Shown: positions 8,535 through 17,371 of the stretch, piece by piece
Layout: the number at the start of each line of letters is the position of its first letter
How positions within the stretch are numbered: position 1 is the first letter of the stretch
Assembly: GCF_000968135.1 (NCBI RefSeq)
Contig: NZ_FO538765.1
Coordinates: 3,484,001 to 3,548,000 of the forward strand
Origin: Magnetospira sp. QH-2
GTDB taxonomy: Bacteria > Pseudomonadota > Alphaproteobacteria > Rhodospirillales > Magnetospiraceae
Length of the DNA stretch: 64,000 nucleotides
Direction of reading: 5' to 3'
Program-made: the position numbers and the translations under genes
Notes under the pieces: generated by a model
Seen by the model: the letters and a program-made list of their open reading frames with translations, nothing else
Databases searched by the model: none
Told to the model about the DNA's origin: nothing

Positions 8535-10055
8535 TCAACCGATGTCTTTTGTTGCAATCGAACGGGACGCCTTGCGCCATGTGCCGTAGGCGCGAAATGC
8601 CATCACGCCGACACCAAGGATCAAGAACCCGACAACGACCGGTCGCTCGAAAAAGATGCCTGCACCGCTGTCGGATAACAAAAGAGCTTGGCGATAGGCC
8701 TCTTCGGCTCCTTTCGCGAGCACGAAAGCGATGATGAACGCCGCAGCGCTGAAACCGGTTTTACGCAACAGGTATCCAATGACGCCAAACACAAGGGCGA
8801 CGCCAATATCAAAAGCGCTTTGTCGGGCCGAGTACGAAGCCACAAAGGCCGTCAGAAAAATGAACGGATATATAAGGCGTGCGGGAACTTTGCCGATGAT
8901 TTTGCCAACCATGGGTCCGGCGTAAAAGCCGATGAGCCCATACAGTAAAATTCCAACCAACCCAGCGGCGAACAATCCAAATATCAAGTCGCGCGATGTT
9001 TGAAAGATCATGGGGCCGGGCTGGATGCCATGGATCAAGAATATACCGATGAGGATGGCGGCGATGGTGCTGCCGGGCACGCCCAAGGTGAGCAGGGGAA
9101 TCATGGAAGGGCCTGAAACGGCATTGTTGGCCGACTCTGGCGCGGCGATTCCTTCAATAATCCCCGTGCCCCATTTTTCTTTGAATTTAGAACGCCGCCG
9201 TTCTTCACCATATGCCACGAATGCGGCAACGGAAGAGCCGAGTCCCGGCATCATGCCGATAACGGACCCGACCACGGATGACCGTAACATAATGGGTATG
9301 CACCGTCTGATTTCCGACCAGGTCAGGCGGCTGCCTTCCTTTGTATCGGCGATCGTGGGACTGGTTTTTTCAGAGCCGTTGGTTTGTTTTTCCAGTTGAA
9401 AGATGATTTCGGAAATGACGAATACGCCAATCAATAGCGGCACCAACGAGAAACCGTTTTCCAGTTCCAACTGACCCAAGGTCATGCGGGGCTCACCGGT
9501 TATGGGATCAAGACCGATTAAGGATATAAGCGCGCCGAACATGGTCGACACCAAACCCTTGATAACGGATTCCGTCACCACACTGCCGATCACCAGGAAG
9601 GCCATCATATAAATCGCGAAGTATTCGGGCGGACCAAAGCTTTCGGTAAAGCTGGCGATCAAAACCGCGCCAAAAATCAATATGATCTCGCCGGTGAAAT
9701 CACCCACAACGGACGCAACGCTCGCCATCTTCAACGCCTTGCCGGATTTGCCGGCCAGGGTCATGGGATAGCCGTCTTGCATGGTGCCAGCCGATGCGGC
9801 CGTTCCTGGCGTGTTAAACAAGATCGCGGAAATGGACCCGCCGAAACGCCCGGATTTCCCGATGACATACAAAAACGCCAGCGCCGTCAGGGGGTCCAGG
9901 TGAAACGTAATGGGCATCAACATGGCAATGGCCGCCGCCGCCGTCAGGCCCGGCAACGCCCCAATCACAACACCCACGAACGCCGCCAGCACGACAAATC
10001 CTAAAGCCATGGGGTTGTCGAACAAGAAGACGAAACCGTTAAACAGGTCGGTCAT
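8535..10055 (-). CDS. tctA: Tripartite tricarboxylate transporter, large permease subunit TctA
   Basis: A 506-residue polytopic protein with the TctA family pattern: GALPGLTAAAAIAMLMP near residues 32-48, GGSISAILFNTPGTAASAGTMQDGYP near 75-100, and the repeat GMMPGLGSSVAAFVAYGEE later, reflecting internal duplication. TctA forms the sodium- or proton-driven channel of the TTT system for carboxylates. The start at 10055 has GGAGGGA 6 bases upstream. It sits between tctB (15 bp upstream) and the CoA-transferase gene (12 bp downstream), consistent with one operon. Confidence 0.96.
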   Translation of the reverse strand: MTDLFNGFVFLFDNPMALGFVVLAAFVGVVIGALPGLTAAAAIAMLMPITFHLDPLTALAFLYVIGKSGRFGGSISAILFNTPGTAASAGTMQDGYPMTLAGKSGKALKMASVASVVGDFTGEIILIFGAVLIASFTESFGPPEYFAIYMMAFLVIGSVVTESVIKGLVSTMFGALISLIGLDPITGEPRMTLGQLELENGFSLVPLLIGVFVISEIIFQLEKQTNGSEKTSPTIADTKEGSRLTWSEIRRCIPIMLRSSVVGSVIGMMPGLGSSVAAFVAYGEERRRSKFKEKWGTGIIEGIAAPESANNAVSGPSMIPLLTLGVPGSTIAAILIGIFLIHGIQPGPMIFQTSRDLIFGLFAAGLVGILLYGLIGFYAGPMVGKIIGKVPARLIYPFIFLTAFVASYSARQSAFDIGVALVFGVIGYLLRKTGFSAAAFIIAFVLAKGAEEAYRQALLLSDSGAGIFFERPVVVGFLILGVGVMAFRAYGTWRKASRSIATKDIG

Positions 10056-10070
10056 CTCAATCCCTCCGGC

Positions 10071-10571
10071 TTACAAAAAACTTGAAACGTCAATGAGCCA
10101 ACCCGGCGGATCGTAGATGCCCAGTTGTTTGACAAAGACGACGTAATAGATAGCCGTTCCAATCAGGGACATGAGGATCACGGGAATGGGACGCTTGTTG
10201 CCGAACAGAACCAAACACATCACCAATACGACGAAAGTCGACAATGCGTAGCCCAATGCCCCCATCAAAAAGAGATAGAAAAAGCCCAATGCGGTCAGCA
10301 CGCCGATACGAAAAAGCATGCCCGTGAGGGATACCTGTGAAGCCTGATTTTGGGCCGGTTCTGGCTCTTTTGGCGCATTGATCGTTGCGGCATAGGCCAT
10401 GCCGATACCGCCCAGGATCAACATACTTACAGACAAGACCAGGGGAATGAATCGGGCGCCAACGCCATCGTCATTTGAAGGCGGGATCGTGTTGGCTAAG
10501 GCAATAGCCATCAACGAAAGGACGACGATCCCCAAAGAAATGAGAAATTCATGATTTTTCATGACCGGCAT
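10071..10571 (-). CDS. tctB: Tripartite tricarboxylate transporter, small permease subunit TctB
   Basis: A 166-residue protein with four predicted helices in the TctB arrangement: one near residues 9-26, one near 45-65 after a polar loop, then a close pair in the C-terminal half. It is the small membrane partner of TctA. The ATG at 10571 is preceded by AGGGG. Identification rests on helix pattern, size and position between tctC and tctA, since the family has little sequence conservation. Confidence 0.88.
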   Translation of the reverse strand: MPVMKNHEFLISLGIVVLSLMAIALANTIPPSNDDGVGARFIPLVLSVSMLILGGIGMAYAATINAPKEPEPAQNQASQVSLTGMLFRIGVLTALGFFYLFLMGALGYALSTFVVLVMCLVLFGNKRPIPVILMSLIGTAIYYVVFVKQLGIYDPPGWLIDVSSFL

Positions 10572-10646
10572 GATGGACCCCTATAAAAGGCCTAAAAAAA
10601 GGGCGCGGATACTCTGATCGGATATCCATGCCCTTGAGTGGGGAGG

Positions 10647-11633
10647 TTACTTGGTGAAATTGGCGTCAACAATCGGTTTCATATTGGCCATCAGGTTTTT
10701 GACAATTGCCACGCCCTCTTCGGGCGACTTGTAGTATCCGACGGCCCCCGTCTTCTTGATCAGTTTCGGATAGCCCTTGTTCGTCGCCGCCGCTTTGATG
10801 GCCTGGGAAAGCTTGGTGGCCACATCCTTGGGCAGGTCCTTGTGGCCCCAGATCACCATGGGCGCGGCTAGATCAAGGTTGGCCAATGACTGTTCGCCGA
10901 ACGTCGGCACATTTTTGTAAACGCCGTCCCGTTCCGTGGAGGCAACACCCAAAGACTTCAGCTTTGATTCAAATCCCGCCAAAAGCTGTATACCCATGAA
11001 GCCAAAGTCGACTTGCTTACTCGCAACCGCGTTGCGTGCCTTCGAGCCGCCTTTAAAGGGAACCGACGTCGCTTTGATGCCGTTTGAATCCAGGAAACCA
11101 AGACCTGCGATGGTATGCGAACTTGTCTTGCCCGGGTTGGACCAACGCAGCTTTCCCGGATGGGATTTTGCGAAGTCCACCAGTTCCTTTGCATTGTTAA
11201 ACGGGCTATCGACAGGAACAATCAATCCAGAAACCAACTGACCGATCACGCCCAACGGCTGGAAGTCTTCCAGTGCCTTGACCGGGGCTTTGTCGCCATC
11301 GATGAGTTCCCGGGTCGAAAAACTGGCCGCGCTGATCACGTACAGGGTATATCCATCCGGTGCGGCCCGCTTAACCGCTTGGGCCGCCACCATGCCACTT
11401 GCGCCAGGCTTGTTGACCACAACAAACGGCATGCCCAAGGACTCGTAAACAAAGCTCGAAAGAGCACGGGCGTAGACATCCGTTCCGCCGCCCGCTGAGA
11501 AACCAACCATCAGCTTAATAGGTTTCGTCGGGAATTCGGCCTGAGAAGGCGATGCGAGAATCCCAAGTGACAAACCAAATGCCACGGCAACCGCTGCGGC
11601 GGACTTCGTGGCCCTCCAGATAAACTGTTTCAT
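10647..11633 (-). CDS. tctC: Tripartite tricarboxylate transporter, substrate-binding protein TctC (Bug family)
   Basis: A 328-residue secreted protein: signal peptide (about residues 1-32, ending ASPSQA-EFP), then the Bug-family signature FPTKPIKLMVGFSAGGGTDVYAR that contacts the carboxylate ligand, followed by VVVNKPGASGMVAAQAVKRAAPDGYTL. These are diagnostic for the periplasmic receptor of TTT transporters. It is the first gene of the minus-strand operon and faces the lysR-type gene across a 126-bp divergent promoter region, so it is likely induced by its own substrate. Ligand unknown. Confidence 0.95.
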   Translation of the reverse strand: MKQFIWRATKSAAAVAVAFGLSLGILASPSQAEFPTKPIKLMVGFSAGGGTDVYARALSSFVYESLGMPFVVVNKPGASGMVAAQAVKRAAPDGYTLYVISAASFSTRELIDGDKAPVKALEDFQPLGVIGQLVSGLIVPVDSPFNNAKELVDFAKSHPGKLRWSNPGKTSSHTIAGLGFLDSNGIKATSVPFKGGSKARNAVASKQVDFGFMGIQLLAGFESKLKSLGVASTERDGVYKNVPTFGEQSLANLDLAAPMVIWGHKDLPKDVATKLSQAIKAAATNKGYPKLIKKTGAVGYYKSPEEGVAIVKNLMANMKPIVDANFTK

Positions 11634-11668
11634 CTCATTCTCCCTAGCGATGCAAAGCCGATATGGCC

Positions 11669-11683
11669 GCCTAATTCGTAGGC
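11669..11683. promoter_or_regulatory. Candidate LysR-type operator in the lysR/tctC divergent region
   Basis: A perfect 5-bp inverted repeat with a 5-bp spacer (GCCTA-ATTCG-TAGGC) lies in the 126-bp intergenic region between the divergent lysR-type gene and tctC. Its length and symmetry match LysR-family operators (a T-N11-A box is contained). It sits upstream of the lysR -35 element. Assignment is inference from symmetry and position. Confidence 0.45.
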
Positions 11684-11699
11684 GATGGTTTCAGGTTAG

Positions 11700-11728
11700 T
11701 TGACGATACTTGTTCTGAAAAATATAAT
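11700..11728 (+). promoter_or_regulatory. Sigma-70-type promoter of the lysR-type gene
   Basis: A -35 element TTGACG (11700-11705) and a -10 element TATAAT (11723-11728) are separated by exactly 17 bp. Transcription would start near 11735, about 25 bases before the ATG at 11760. This is the best consensus promoter seen in the window. Confidence 0.7.
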
Positions 11729-11759
11729 TATTCTATTATATCTTTTGGAAATTCGAAGA

Positions 11760-12659
11760 ATGAATCTGAAAAGCCTCCGTGTTTTTGTATATGTCATTGA
11801 TGAAGGCACGCTCGCGCGGGCATCGGAGCGGCTAAACCTCAGCCAACCCGCGGCAAGTCGCTTGCTGTCGTTGCTCGAGCATGAACTTGGCATCACATTG
11901 TTTTTTAGAGAGAAAAAACGATTGGTGCCGACCCCGGAGGGGACCTTGTTCTATGCCGAGGCCGTGCGGATTTTGGCTTCCGTCGATGGTATTCCGGCCT
12001 TTTTCGACCAGATTAAAGAGGATGCGTCCGTGCCTCTGCGCATCGTTTGTCATTCGCGAATCGTCAACGCATTGGTCTTGCCGTCCATTGCCAAACTATC
12101 GCGCCGGAAACCCGAGTTGCGCACCAAGCTCGAAGTCTATCCCCGGCGCAATCTGGCCCGATGCATCGCTCAAGGTTTGTATGACATCGGAGTGGGGGCT
12201 CTTCCAATTTCAACGGCTGAACTGGACCTACACCGTTTATGTTCGTGCGATGTGCAGATTGTTTTGCCAAAGGGGCACCCACTATCAAAAGAAACCGCAC
12301 TGACAACGGAACAATTGTCACAGCTTTCTTACATCGCGATCGATCGCAGCACCCTGATCCGCCGGATCGTGGACAAGGCGCTGCTTCAAGAAGGATCATC
12401 TTTGGAACCACACCATGAGGTTTCCGTCGGTTCTGCCGCTTACCGTTTGGTTCTTGAAGGACTTGGCTTTACGTTTGCCGATCCCGTTGCCGTCGAGGAA
12501 GATTTAAAACAGCACCTCTGCTTCATCCCCTGGGATCAGACAGCCTCCATCGAATTCGGTCTGTTCTTGCCGAAAACAATTCGTCGGCATCACTTTGTCG
12601 AGGGGTTTATCGATTGCATGCATGAAACCGTGAAAGAGGCGACAGCGTCTCATGCATGA
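11760..12659 (+). CDS. LysR-family transcriptional regulator of the tct operon
   Basis: Start taken at ATG 11760, which opens the canonical helix-turn-helix MNLKSLRVFVYVIDEGTLARASERLNLSQPAASRLLSLLE; the frame extends 20 codons upstream but that stretch contains the promoter. The DNA-binding domain covers residues 1-60 and a periplasmic-binding-like effector domain about 85-290. Divergent orientation from tctC and the intervening inverted repeat suggest that it controls tctCBA-caiB-abrB in response to the transported acid. Length (299) is normal for the family. Confidence 0.93.
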   Translation: MNLKSLRVFVYVIDEGTLARASERLNLSQPAASRLLSLLEHELGITLFFREKKRLVPTPEGTLFYAEAVRILASVDGIPAFFDQIKEDASVPLRIVCHSRIVNALVLPSIAKLSRRKPELRTKLEVYPRRNLARCIAQGLYDIGVGALPISTAELDLHRLCSCDVQIVLPKGHPLSKETALTTEQLSQLSYIAIDRSTLIRRIVDKALLQEGSSLEPHHEVSVGSAAYRLVLEGLGFTFADPVAVEEDLKQHLCFIPWDQTASIEFGLFLPKTIRRHHFVEGFIDCMHETVKEATASHA

Positions 12660-12875
12660 CCCATTGAGAGGTTTGACCTGAGCCCCAACCTTGGACCGCC
12701 GGAGAGGAGAGTTTTCCGGGGCCAATGGTCCATGGTCCGGTCTTCCGCCACCAGACCAGCACGGTAAATTGCCGCGCCGCCAGGGCCATACACGAACACG
12801 CCCCTTTGCAACGCTCAAAGTATGGGCCGTGGCGTAGGCAAGATATACAATCGTTGGGGAATTTTCTTTTAAATC
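12660..12875. other. Intergenic region with no recognisable gene
   Basis: About 215 bp between the lysR-type gene and the tRNA-Ser terminator hairpin. Short frames exist on both strands but none has a ribosome-binding site with a recognisable product. I see no tRNA-like target duplication or integrase. Confidence 0.5.
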
Positions 12876-12895
12876 AAATCTCTAAAAAGAGATTT
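12876..12895 (-). terminator. Terminator-like hairpin directly after tRNA-Ser
   Basis: A perfect 8-bp stem (AAATCTCT/AGAGATTT) with a 4-base loop begins at the last base of the tRNA CCA end on the minus strand. The following run is only moderately T-rich, so the call rests on the stem and position. Confidence 0.5.
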
Positions 12896-12982
12896 GGCGG
12901 AGAGACGGGGATTCGAACCCCGGTAAGGTTGCCCTTAACACGCTTTCCAAGCGTGCGCCTTAAGCCACTCGGCCATCTCTCC
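12895..12982 (-). tRNA. serT: tRNA-Ser, anticodon GGA
   Basis: Read on the minus strand, the gene starts GGAGAGATGGCCGAGTGG and ends with the T-arm GGTTCGAATCC, a paired acceptor strand TCTCTCC, discriminator G and an encoded CCA. The anticodon loop CTTGGAAAG gives GGA, which reads UCC/UCU serine codons. A long variable arm (GTTAAGGGCAACCTTAC region) is present, as expected for a class II tRNA. Length 88 including CCA. The exact gene symbol varies among genomes. Confidence 0.96.
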
Positions 12983-13103
12983 TCTAAGAAGGGCCGCAAA
13001 CTAGCCTAACTCCCTGCATGCCGCAAAGGTTTTTTCGAAGCAGTTGCCCCCGGGACCCGAATTCCGGCACAATCGAATTCCCTCGGCCCCGATTGGACGG
13101 CAA

Positions 13104-13562
13104 ATGCATATACCCTATTTCCTTGGCCTGCTGCTCTGCGGCTTGGCGGTCCTGCTTGCCGGGATTGAGACCATGTCGCGCATGCGACCCGAAATCGGCG
13201 GCGTTTTGATCGCCACAACGGATCTTTGGCGGGCGCTGGATCCGGACACATTCATCGCCTTCCGACAGGCCATCCCCCGGGGAATCTGGGTGGACGTGGT
13301 GGCACCCTTGTTCCAAGCGCCGGTTTGGCTGCTGGTGGGCGGACCAGGCTTGATCCTGGCCTGGGTATTCCGCAGCAAGAGCCCGGAAGATCTGGCGGAA
13401 CTGGAAGAGTCGCTGTTCCTGTTCGATCGGCTGGCCGAAGAGGCGGAACAGGGTGCACATGACCCGCCGGCGGATATTGCCGAGGCGCCCGGGTCCGACG
13501 AGCCCATGCTGCTGACCGAGGCTGACCGGGTCGAACCCAAGGACCCGGCCGACAAAATCTAG
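13104..13562 (+). CDS. Small membrane protein of unknown function
   Basis: Taken from ATG 13104 (MHIPYFLGLLLCGLAVLLAG), preceded by GGACGG; the frame is open further upstream but the leader is not protein-like. The 152-residue product has a first hydrophobic helix (about 3-20), a middle loop with conserved-looking WRALDPDTFIAFR, a second helix (APVWLLVGGPGLILAWVF, about 73-91) and an acidic C-terminal tail. I recognise no family. It converges on ubiV with 2 bp between stop codons. Confidence 0.65.
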   Translation: MHIPYFLGLLLCGLAVLLAGIETMSRMRPEIGGVLIATTDLWRALDPDTFIAFRQAIPRGIWVDVVAPLFQAPVWLLVGGPGLILAWVFRSKSPEDLAELEESLFLFDRLAEEAEQGAHDPPADIAEAPGSDEPMLLTEADRVEPKDPADKI

Positions 13563-13564
13563 CG

Positions 13565-14470
13565 TTACTCGACGGCCAGGTCGCCCACCGCCGCCACGCC
13601 GTCGGTGCCATGGTAATAGCCATTGGAGAACGGCACGCCGCCGGAGAGGTCATCCAGTTCGGCAATCGCTTCCGCGGCCTCCATATGGCCATCGAGCAGA
13701 CGGCGGTAAGCCTGGGCCACCGCCACCATGTCCATGTCCTGGGCCGCCAATCGGTAGTGGTTGATTCCCATGCGCGCCAGTTCGGGGAGTTCCCGGACCA
13801 GATTGACATAGGTGTAGGACAGGGTCTGGGTGCCATTGACGGCCAGGAACGGCTCACCGTCCATGGTATCCAGGTCCATGCCGTCCGGGTCGTCGCTACA
13901 GACGTACTGGCAGGAATCCTTGTGCAGCTCGCGCGAGCGGGCATGATAACAGCGCGCCGAAATGGCCAATGGCAGACGCCCGAAGACCTGCACCTCCAAC
14001 TCCGCCAACTCGGCGGCGGCCAGGGCACGCAGGGAGGCCGAGGAAAGCTCTCCCGGGAGCGATACCCGAGTGGCGCCGTTGCGGGCCAGGTAGGACAGGG
14101 TGCCCTCGTTGTAAACATTGACCAGCGGCCCCACCGTATGCGGACGCCCGGTCAGAAAGGAGACCGCCGACAGGTCGTTGGCCTCGACCATGATCTCGGA
14201 GTCGGTGCACAAGGCGCGCACTTGCTTTTCCTCGCGTTCGGACATGATCAGGGCGAGGGTGGAGAGCAGCACCTCCTTGCCCGCCGCCTGCAAGCGCTCG
14301 ATGGCTTCCGGGAGGACCGGGTCAAGAAACGGCTGGCGCTTGGAACAGACCACCTCGCCAAGGCAGACCGTGTTCACCGGCGCCTCGTCGGCGATGCGGA
14401 AATAGAAGTCCCGCCAGCGTTCCGGTTCCCAGTTATAGTAAACCGGGCCCAGGGTCAGTTTGCCGCTCAT
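13565..14470 (-). CDS. ubiV: UbiV, O2-independent ubiquinone biosynthesis U32 protein
   Basis: Start set at ATG 14470 (MSGKLTLGPVYYNWEPERWRDFY), 4 bp after the ubiU stop. This 301-residue peptidase-U32-family protein keeps four Cys (42, 174, 187, 191; the last two as CxxxC), the spacing of the 4Fe-4S site in UbiV. UbiV forms a heterodimer with UbiU that hydroxylates the ubiquinone ring without oxygen, using prephenate as oxygen donor. The name peptidase is historical. Presence of all three genes in one operon suggests the cell makes ubiquinone under anaerobic or denitrifying conditions. Confidence 0.93.
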   Translation of the reverse strand: MSGKLTLGPVYYNWEPERWRDFYFRIADEAPVNTVCLGEVVCSKRQPFLDPVLPEAIERLQAAGKEVLLSTLALIMSEREEKQVRALCTDSEIMVEANDLSAVSFLTGRPHTVGPLVNVYNEGTLSYLARNGATRVSLPGELSSASLRALAAAELAELEVQVFGRLPLAISARCYHARSRELHKDSCQYVCSDDPDGMDLDTMDGEPFLAVNGTQTLSYTYVNLVRELPELARMGINHYRLAAQDMDMVAVAQAYRRLLDGHMEAAEAIAELDDLSGGVPFSNGYYHGTDGVAAVGDLAVE

Positions 14471-14474
14471 GGGA

Positions 14475-15467
14475 CTATCTCCAGGTTTTGCGGTAGGAAC
14501 CGGCGGTTTCGGTCTGGCCCTCGGTGAGCCCCGACAGGTCCATGTCCGGCACCGGTTCACCCGCGGCCGCCAGATCCACGGCTTGGCGGAAAGCCTTAAC
14601 CACCTGCGTCACATAGGCCCGGCCCCGCTGACGGCCCTCGATCTTCAAGGCCGTGACACCGGCCTGCATCAATTCCGGCAACATGCGGATGACATTCAGG
14701 CTGGTCGGATCCTCGAACAAATAAGAGGTCTTGTCGTTGGCGGTGAAACGGCCCTTGCACAGGGTCGGGTACCCGGCGTTCTCCGAGGTCTCGAAACGGT
14801 TGATGGTGAAATCGCCCAGGCGCGAGGTCATGCGGTCGCCCTCTTCCACGTACTGCACATGGCTGGCCGGGGAACAGACCCCGTTCATGTTGGGCGACTG
14901 GCCGGTGACATAAGAAGACAAAGCACACCGTCCTTCGGCCATGACGCACAAGCCGCCAAAGACGAAGACCTCGGTCTCCACGTCGATGCGCTTGTTGAGC
15001 GCGGCGATCTCGGCGATGGTCAGCACCCGGGGCAGCACCACCCGTTTGATCCCGAATTCCCGAACATAGAAAGAGATGGCTTCGGCATTGGAAGCCGAGG
15101 CCTGCACCGACAAATGGCGTCGCAGATGAGGGTGATTGCGCGCGGCATAGTCGGCCAAGCCGATATCGGCCAGGATCACCGCGTCGGCGCCCAGGTCGGC
15201 GGCGTCGTCCACAGCTTGGTGCCAGGGCGCATGGTTGCCCGCCTCGGGAAAGGTATTGATGGCCACCAGCACCTTGGCGCCATGGGCATGGGCATGGGCA
15301 AGGCCGTCTTGCAATTCGATGCGGCTGAAGTTCAGGCCGGGAAAGTTGCGGGCGTTGGTCTCGTCGCGGAAGCCCAGGTAGACCGTGTCGGCGCCTGCTT
15401 CGACGGCGGCGCGCAGAGCGGCCGGGGTGCCCGCCGGACAGACCAGTTCCAGTTTCCGGTCACTCAT
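14475..15467 (-). CDS. ubiU: UbiU, O2-independent ubiquinone biosynthesis U32 protein
   Basis: A 330-residue U32-family protein with the start ELVCPAGTPAALRAAVEAGADTVYLG and four conserved Cys (174 in GGLCVMAEGR, 181 in RCALSSYVTG, 198 in GVCSP, 237 in PTLCKGRF) that ligate a 4Fe-4S cluster. It is the partner of UbiV in anaerobic ring hydroxylation. Its start codon overlaps the ubiT stop as ATGA, indicating coupled translation in the order ubiT-ubiU-ubiV. Confidence 0.95.
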   Translation of the reverse strand: MSDRKLELVCPAGTPAALRAAVEAGADTVYLGFRDETNARNFPGLNFSRIELQDGLAHAHAHGAKVLVAINTFPEAGNHAPWHQAVDDAADLGADAVILADIGLADYAARNHPHLRRHLSVQASASNAEAISFYVREFGIKRVVLPRVLTIAEIAALNKRIDVETEVFVFGGLCVMAEGRCALSSYVTGQSPNMNGVCSPASHVQYVEEGDRMTSRLGDFTINRFETSENAGYPTLCKGRFTANDKTSYLFEDPTSLNVIRMLPELMQAGVTALKIEGRQRGRAYVTQVVKAFRQAVDLAAAGEPVPDMDLSGLTEGQTETAGSYRKTWR

Positions 15468-16129
15468 GGGACGGCTCTCCGGGAGCGGCGCGAGGCCTTG
15501 TCCAGGGTGGCGACTTTCTGCTCCAGGCGTTTCAGGTCGGCGGCCTGGGCCTCGGCGCGGCGATCGGCGGGAGCGACAACGGCGGCGCGCAGCAGATCCA
15601 GATCCCGGGCAAAACGGCGGGCCAGCCTTTGGCCCAGAGACAGGGCATGGCGGGCCGGGCGCGACGCCGGGCCGAGCAACGACAGCACATCCTCCACCAA
15701 ATCGACCTCCGCCCCGTCCACGGCGTTGCGCAGGGCCACCACGGCTTCGGTATCCCCATCGAAACGCAGCTCGCGGGTGAAGAACAGGGCATCGCCGTCG
15801 ATGCGGCCTTCGAGCAGATCGATGAGGGACAGCAAGGGGCCGCGAATTGTCGCCGTAACATCCTCCGGTGTCTCATCGGTATCGGCAATGGCGCGCAGGG
15901 TCGGGTGGGCCGCGTCCGCATGCAAGATAAAGCGAAGCGGCAGATCCAGCGGATCAATCATCACCGTCGGCGTCTCGATCCCCGACAGGCGTTCGAACAG
16001 GTCCGGATGGCGTCGGCGCAGCAGGGTCATGGAGAGATCCAGCAAAGGCTGCAACAGGGCAGGCGGCAAGGGTCGCAGGACGAACCCGGCGATCAATACC
16101 GGCGAAAACGGCGGCGCGGGCTCAGTCAT
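15464..16129 (-). CDS. ubiT: UbiT, SCP2-domain accessory factor for anaerobic ubiquinone synthesis
   Basis: Start set at ATG 16129 (MTEPAPPFSP) with GGAG upstream. The 221-residue protein carries an SCP2 lipid-binding domain (about residues 35-135; LRFILHADAAHPTLRAI and DVTATIRGPLLSLIDLLEGRIDGDALFFTRELRFDGDTE), the hallmark of UbiT, which presents polyprenylated intermediates to the anaerobic hydroxylases. A basic, helical C-terminal tail of about 50 residues follows. It is the first gene of the ubiTUV operon. Confidence 0.92.
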   Translation of the reverse strand: MTEPAPPFSPVLIAGFVLRPLPPALLQPLLDLSMTLLRRRHPDLFERLSGIETPTVMIDPLDLPLRFILHADAAHPTLRAIADTDETPEDVTATIRGPLLSLIDLLEGRIDGDALFFTRELRFDGDTEAVVALRNAVDGAEVDLVEDVLSLLGPASRPARHALSLGQRLARRFARDLDLLRAAVVAPADRRAEAQAADLKRLEQKVATLDKASRRSRRAVP

Positions 16130-16231
16130 GGCACGGCTCCCCATGGATCAATTTCACAAGCATGGCGCGGACTATAGCCACCCCAAGAGGGGGCTGCAAC
16201 GGAATTGGCAACAGACGATCCGCCTCGCGCC

Positions 16232-17371
16232 CTAATCCTTGATGCTGCCGAGAATCTTAGTGGCCTGAGACAAAGCCTCCTCGCCGAAGGTTTCACGCAG
16301 CTCGGCCAGGGATTTCGGGTTGCTCATGGCATCCTGCAATTCTGAAAACAGAGCCTTGGCCAATTGATGGAATCCCACCGGGGTCAATTTCCACTCCTCT
16401 TCGTCGGCCAGGTCGCGTCCGGCATCGAAAGGACGCAGGTTGCCGTTGACGATGGTGATGAACCATTCCTGACGCCGTTGCAGGGCGGCGAAAAACGGGA
16501 TGATATGCATCAGCACGTCGCGCACCATGGCCAGGGTCTCGGCATCGCCATAGACATCGCCCCAATGGAAATCGGCGCCCTTGGTGGATTGAACCCTCTC
16601 GACGATGGACCGGGCGCGCTCCTGGTAGCCCACCGAGGCATCCAAGCCGACCATCTGCTCCATGCAACGCAGGAATCCGGGGATGATCCGCCGCGACAAA
16701 CAGTCATCAGGCAGGTTTTTGGTCCCGTCCTCGGGAAACAGGCTGGAGACCTGCCGCACCATCAACCGGTCGAAATGGTCGCTGCGCGCCTTGTTGATCT
16801 GCTGCCGTTCCAGCACCTGCCCGAAATCGGAAAAGGCATTCTTGAACACATTTTCCAAGGCCCCGGCCTTCTTACCGAATTCCGAGCCCATGGTTTGCAG
16901 GTCCTGCACACTCAACGATCCCCCATTGCGCTGTGCCTCGGCCATCAGCCGCCCCATGAAGGATTCGGTGACCGCCTCCACCAAAACCTTGCTTTGGCTG
17001 CGGGCCGCCTCCGCTGCCGCGTCTTCCACCCGACTGGATTCAGTCGGCTTCTCGCTCTCTTTCCTGGACGCCGGTTTGGGCGGGGCGACAACCGCCTTGG
17101 GTTTGGCTTTCGGAGTCGGGGGCGGGGTCGCATCTTCTTTTTCGCCTGCCTGCGGCACCGAGCCTGCCGGTGTGGGGCGCTTGCCCATGGAGACACGGGC
17201 CGGAGCAGATGGCGTCGAGGGCTTTTTCGCCGGAGCGCCGGCCGCGTCGGTGTTCACGCCACCTTGCTTACCAGAAGAAAAATGCACTTTCTGCCCAGCC
17301 TGGGCGGGGATGAAAATCTGCGCGCGGGCGACCTTGTCGGTGGCGCGGGGGGGAGTCTTTTTGTCGGCCAT
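16232..17371 (-). CDS. Conserved-looking protein of unknown function with a low-complexity N-terminus
   Basis: A 379-residue soluble protein. Residues 1-125 are rich in Pro, Ala and Lys and probably disordered. Residues 125-379 are helical with no membrane segment and contain the motif-like stretches MGRLMAEAQRNGG, HFDRLMVRQVSSLFPEDG and WFITIVNGNLRPFD. No signal peptide and no recognisable enzyme motif. It is monocistronic, with about 100 bp before ubiT downstream and a 167-bp gap upstream to the divergent metalloprotease-like gene. Function unknown. Confidence 0.65.
   Translation of the reverse strand: MADKKTPPRATDKVARAQIFIPAQAGQKVHFSSGKQGGVNTDAAGAPAKKPSTPSAPARVSMGKRPTPAGSVPQAGEKEDATPPPTPKAKPKAVVAPPKPASRKESEKPTESSRVEDAAAEAARSQSKVLVEAVTESFMGRLMAEAQRNGGSLSVQDLQTMGSEFGKKAGALENVFKNAFSDFGQVLERQQINKARSDHFDRLMVRQVSSLFPEDGTKNLPDDCLSRRIIPGFLRCMEQMVGLDASVGYQERARSIVERVQSTKGADFHWGDVYGDAETLAMVRDVLMHIIPFFAALQRRQEWFITIVNGNLRPFDAGRDLADEEEWKLTPVGFHQLAKALFSELQDAMSNPKSLAELRETFGEEALSQATKILGSIKD

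Noticed and set aside
12660-12894. Transposase remnant or integration scar next to tRNA-Ser
   Set aside because: Short frames on both strands show no transposase or integrase motif, and no repeat of the tRNA 3' end was found in the flanking sequence.
14460-16235. Long plus-strand frame of about 591 codons opposite ubiU and ubiT
   Set aside because: It is antisense to two genes with conserved cluster ligands and coupling; composition is Arg/Gln/His-rich with no fold signature.
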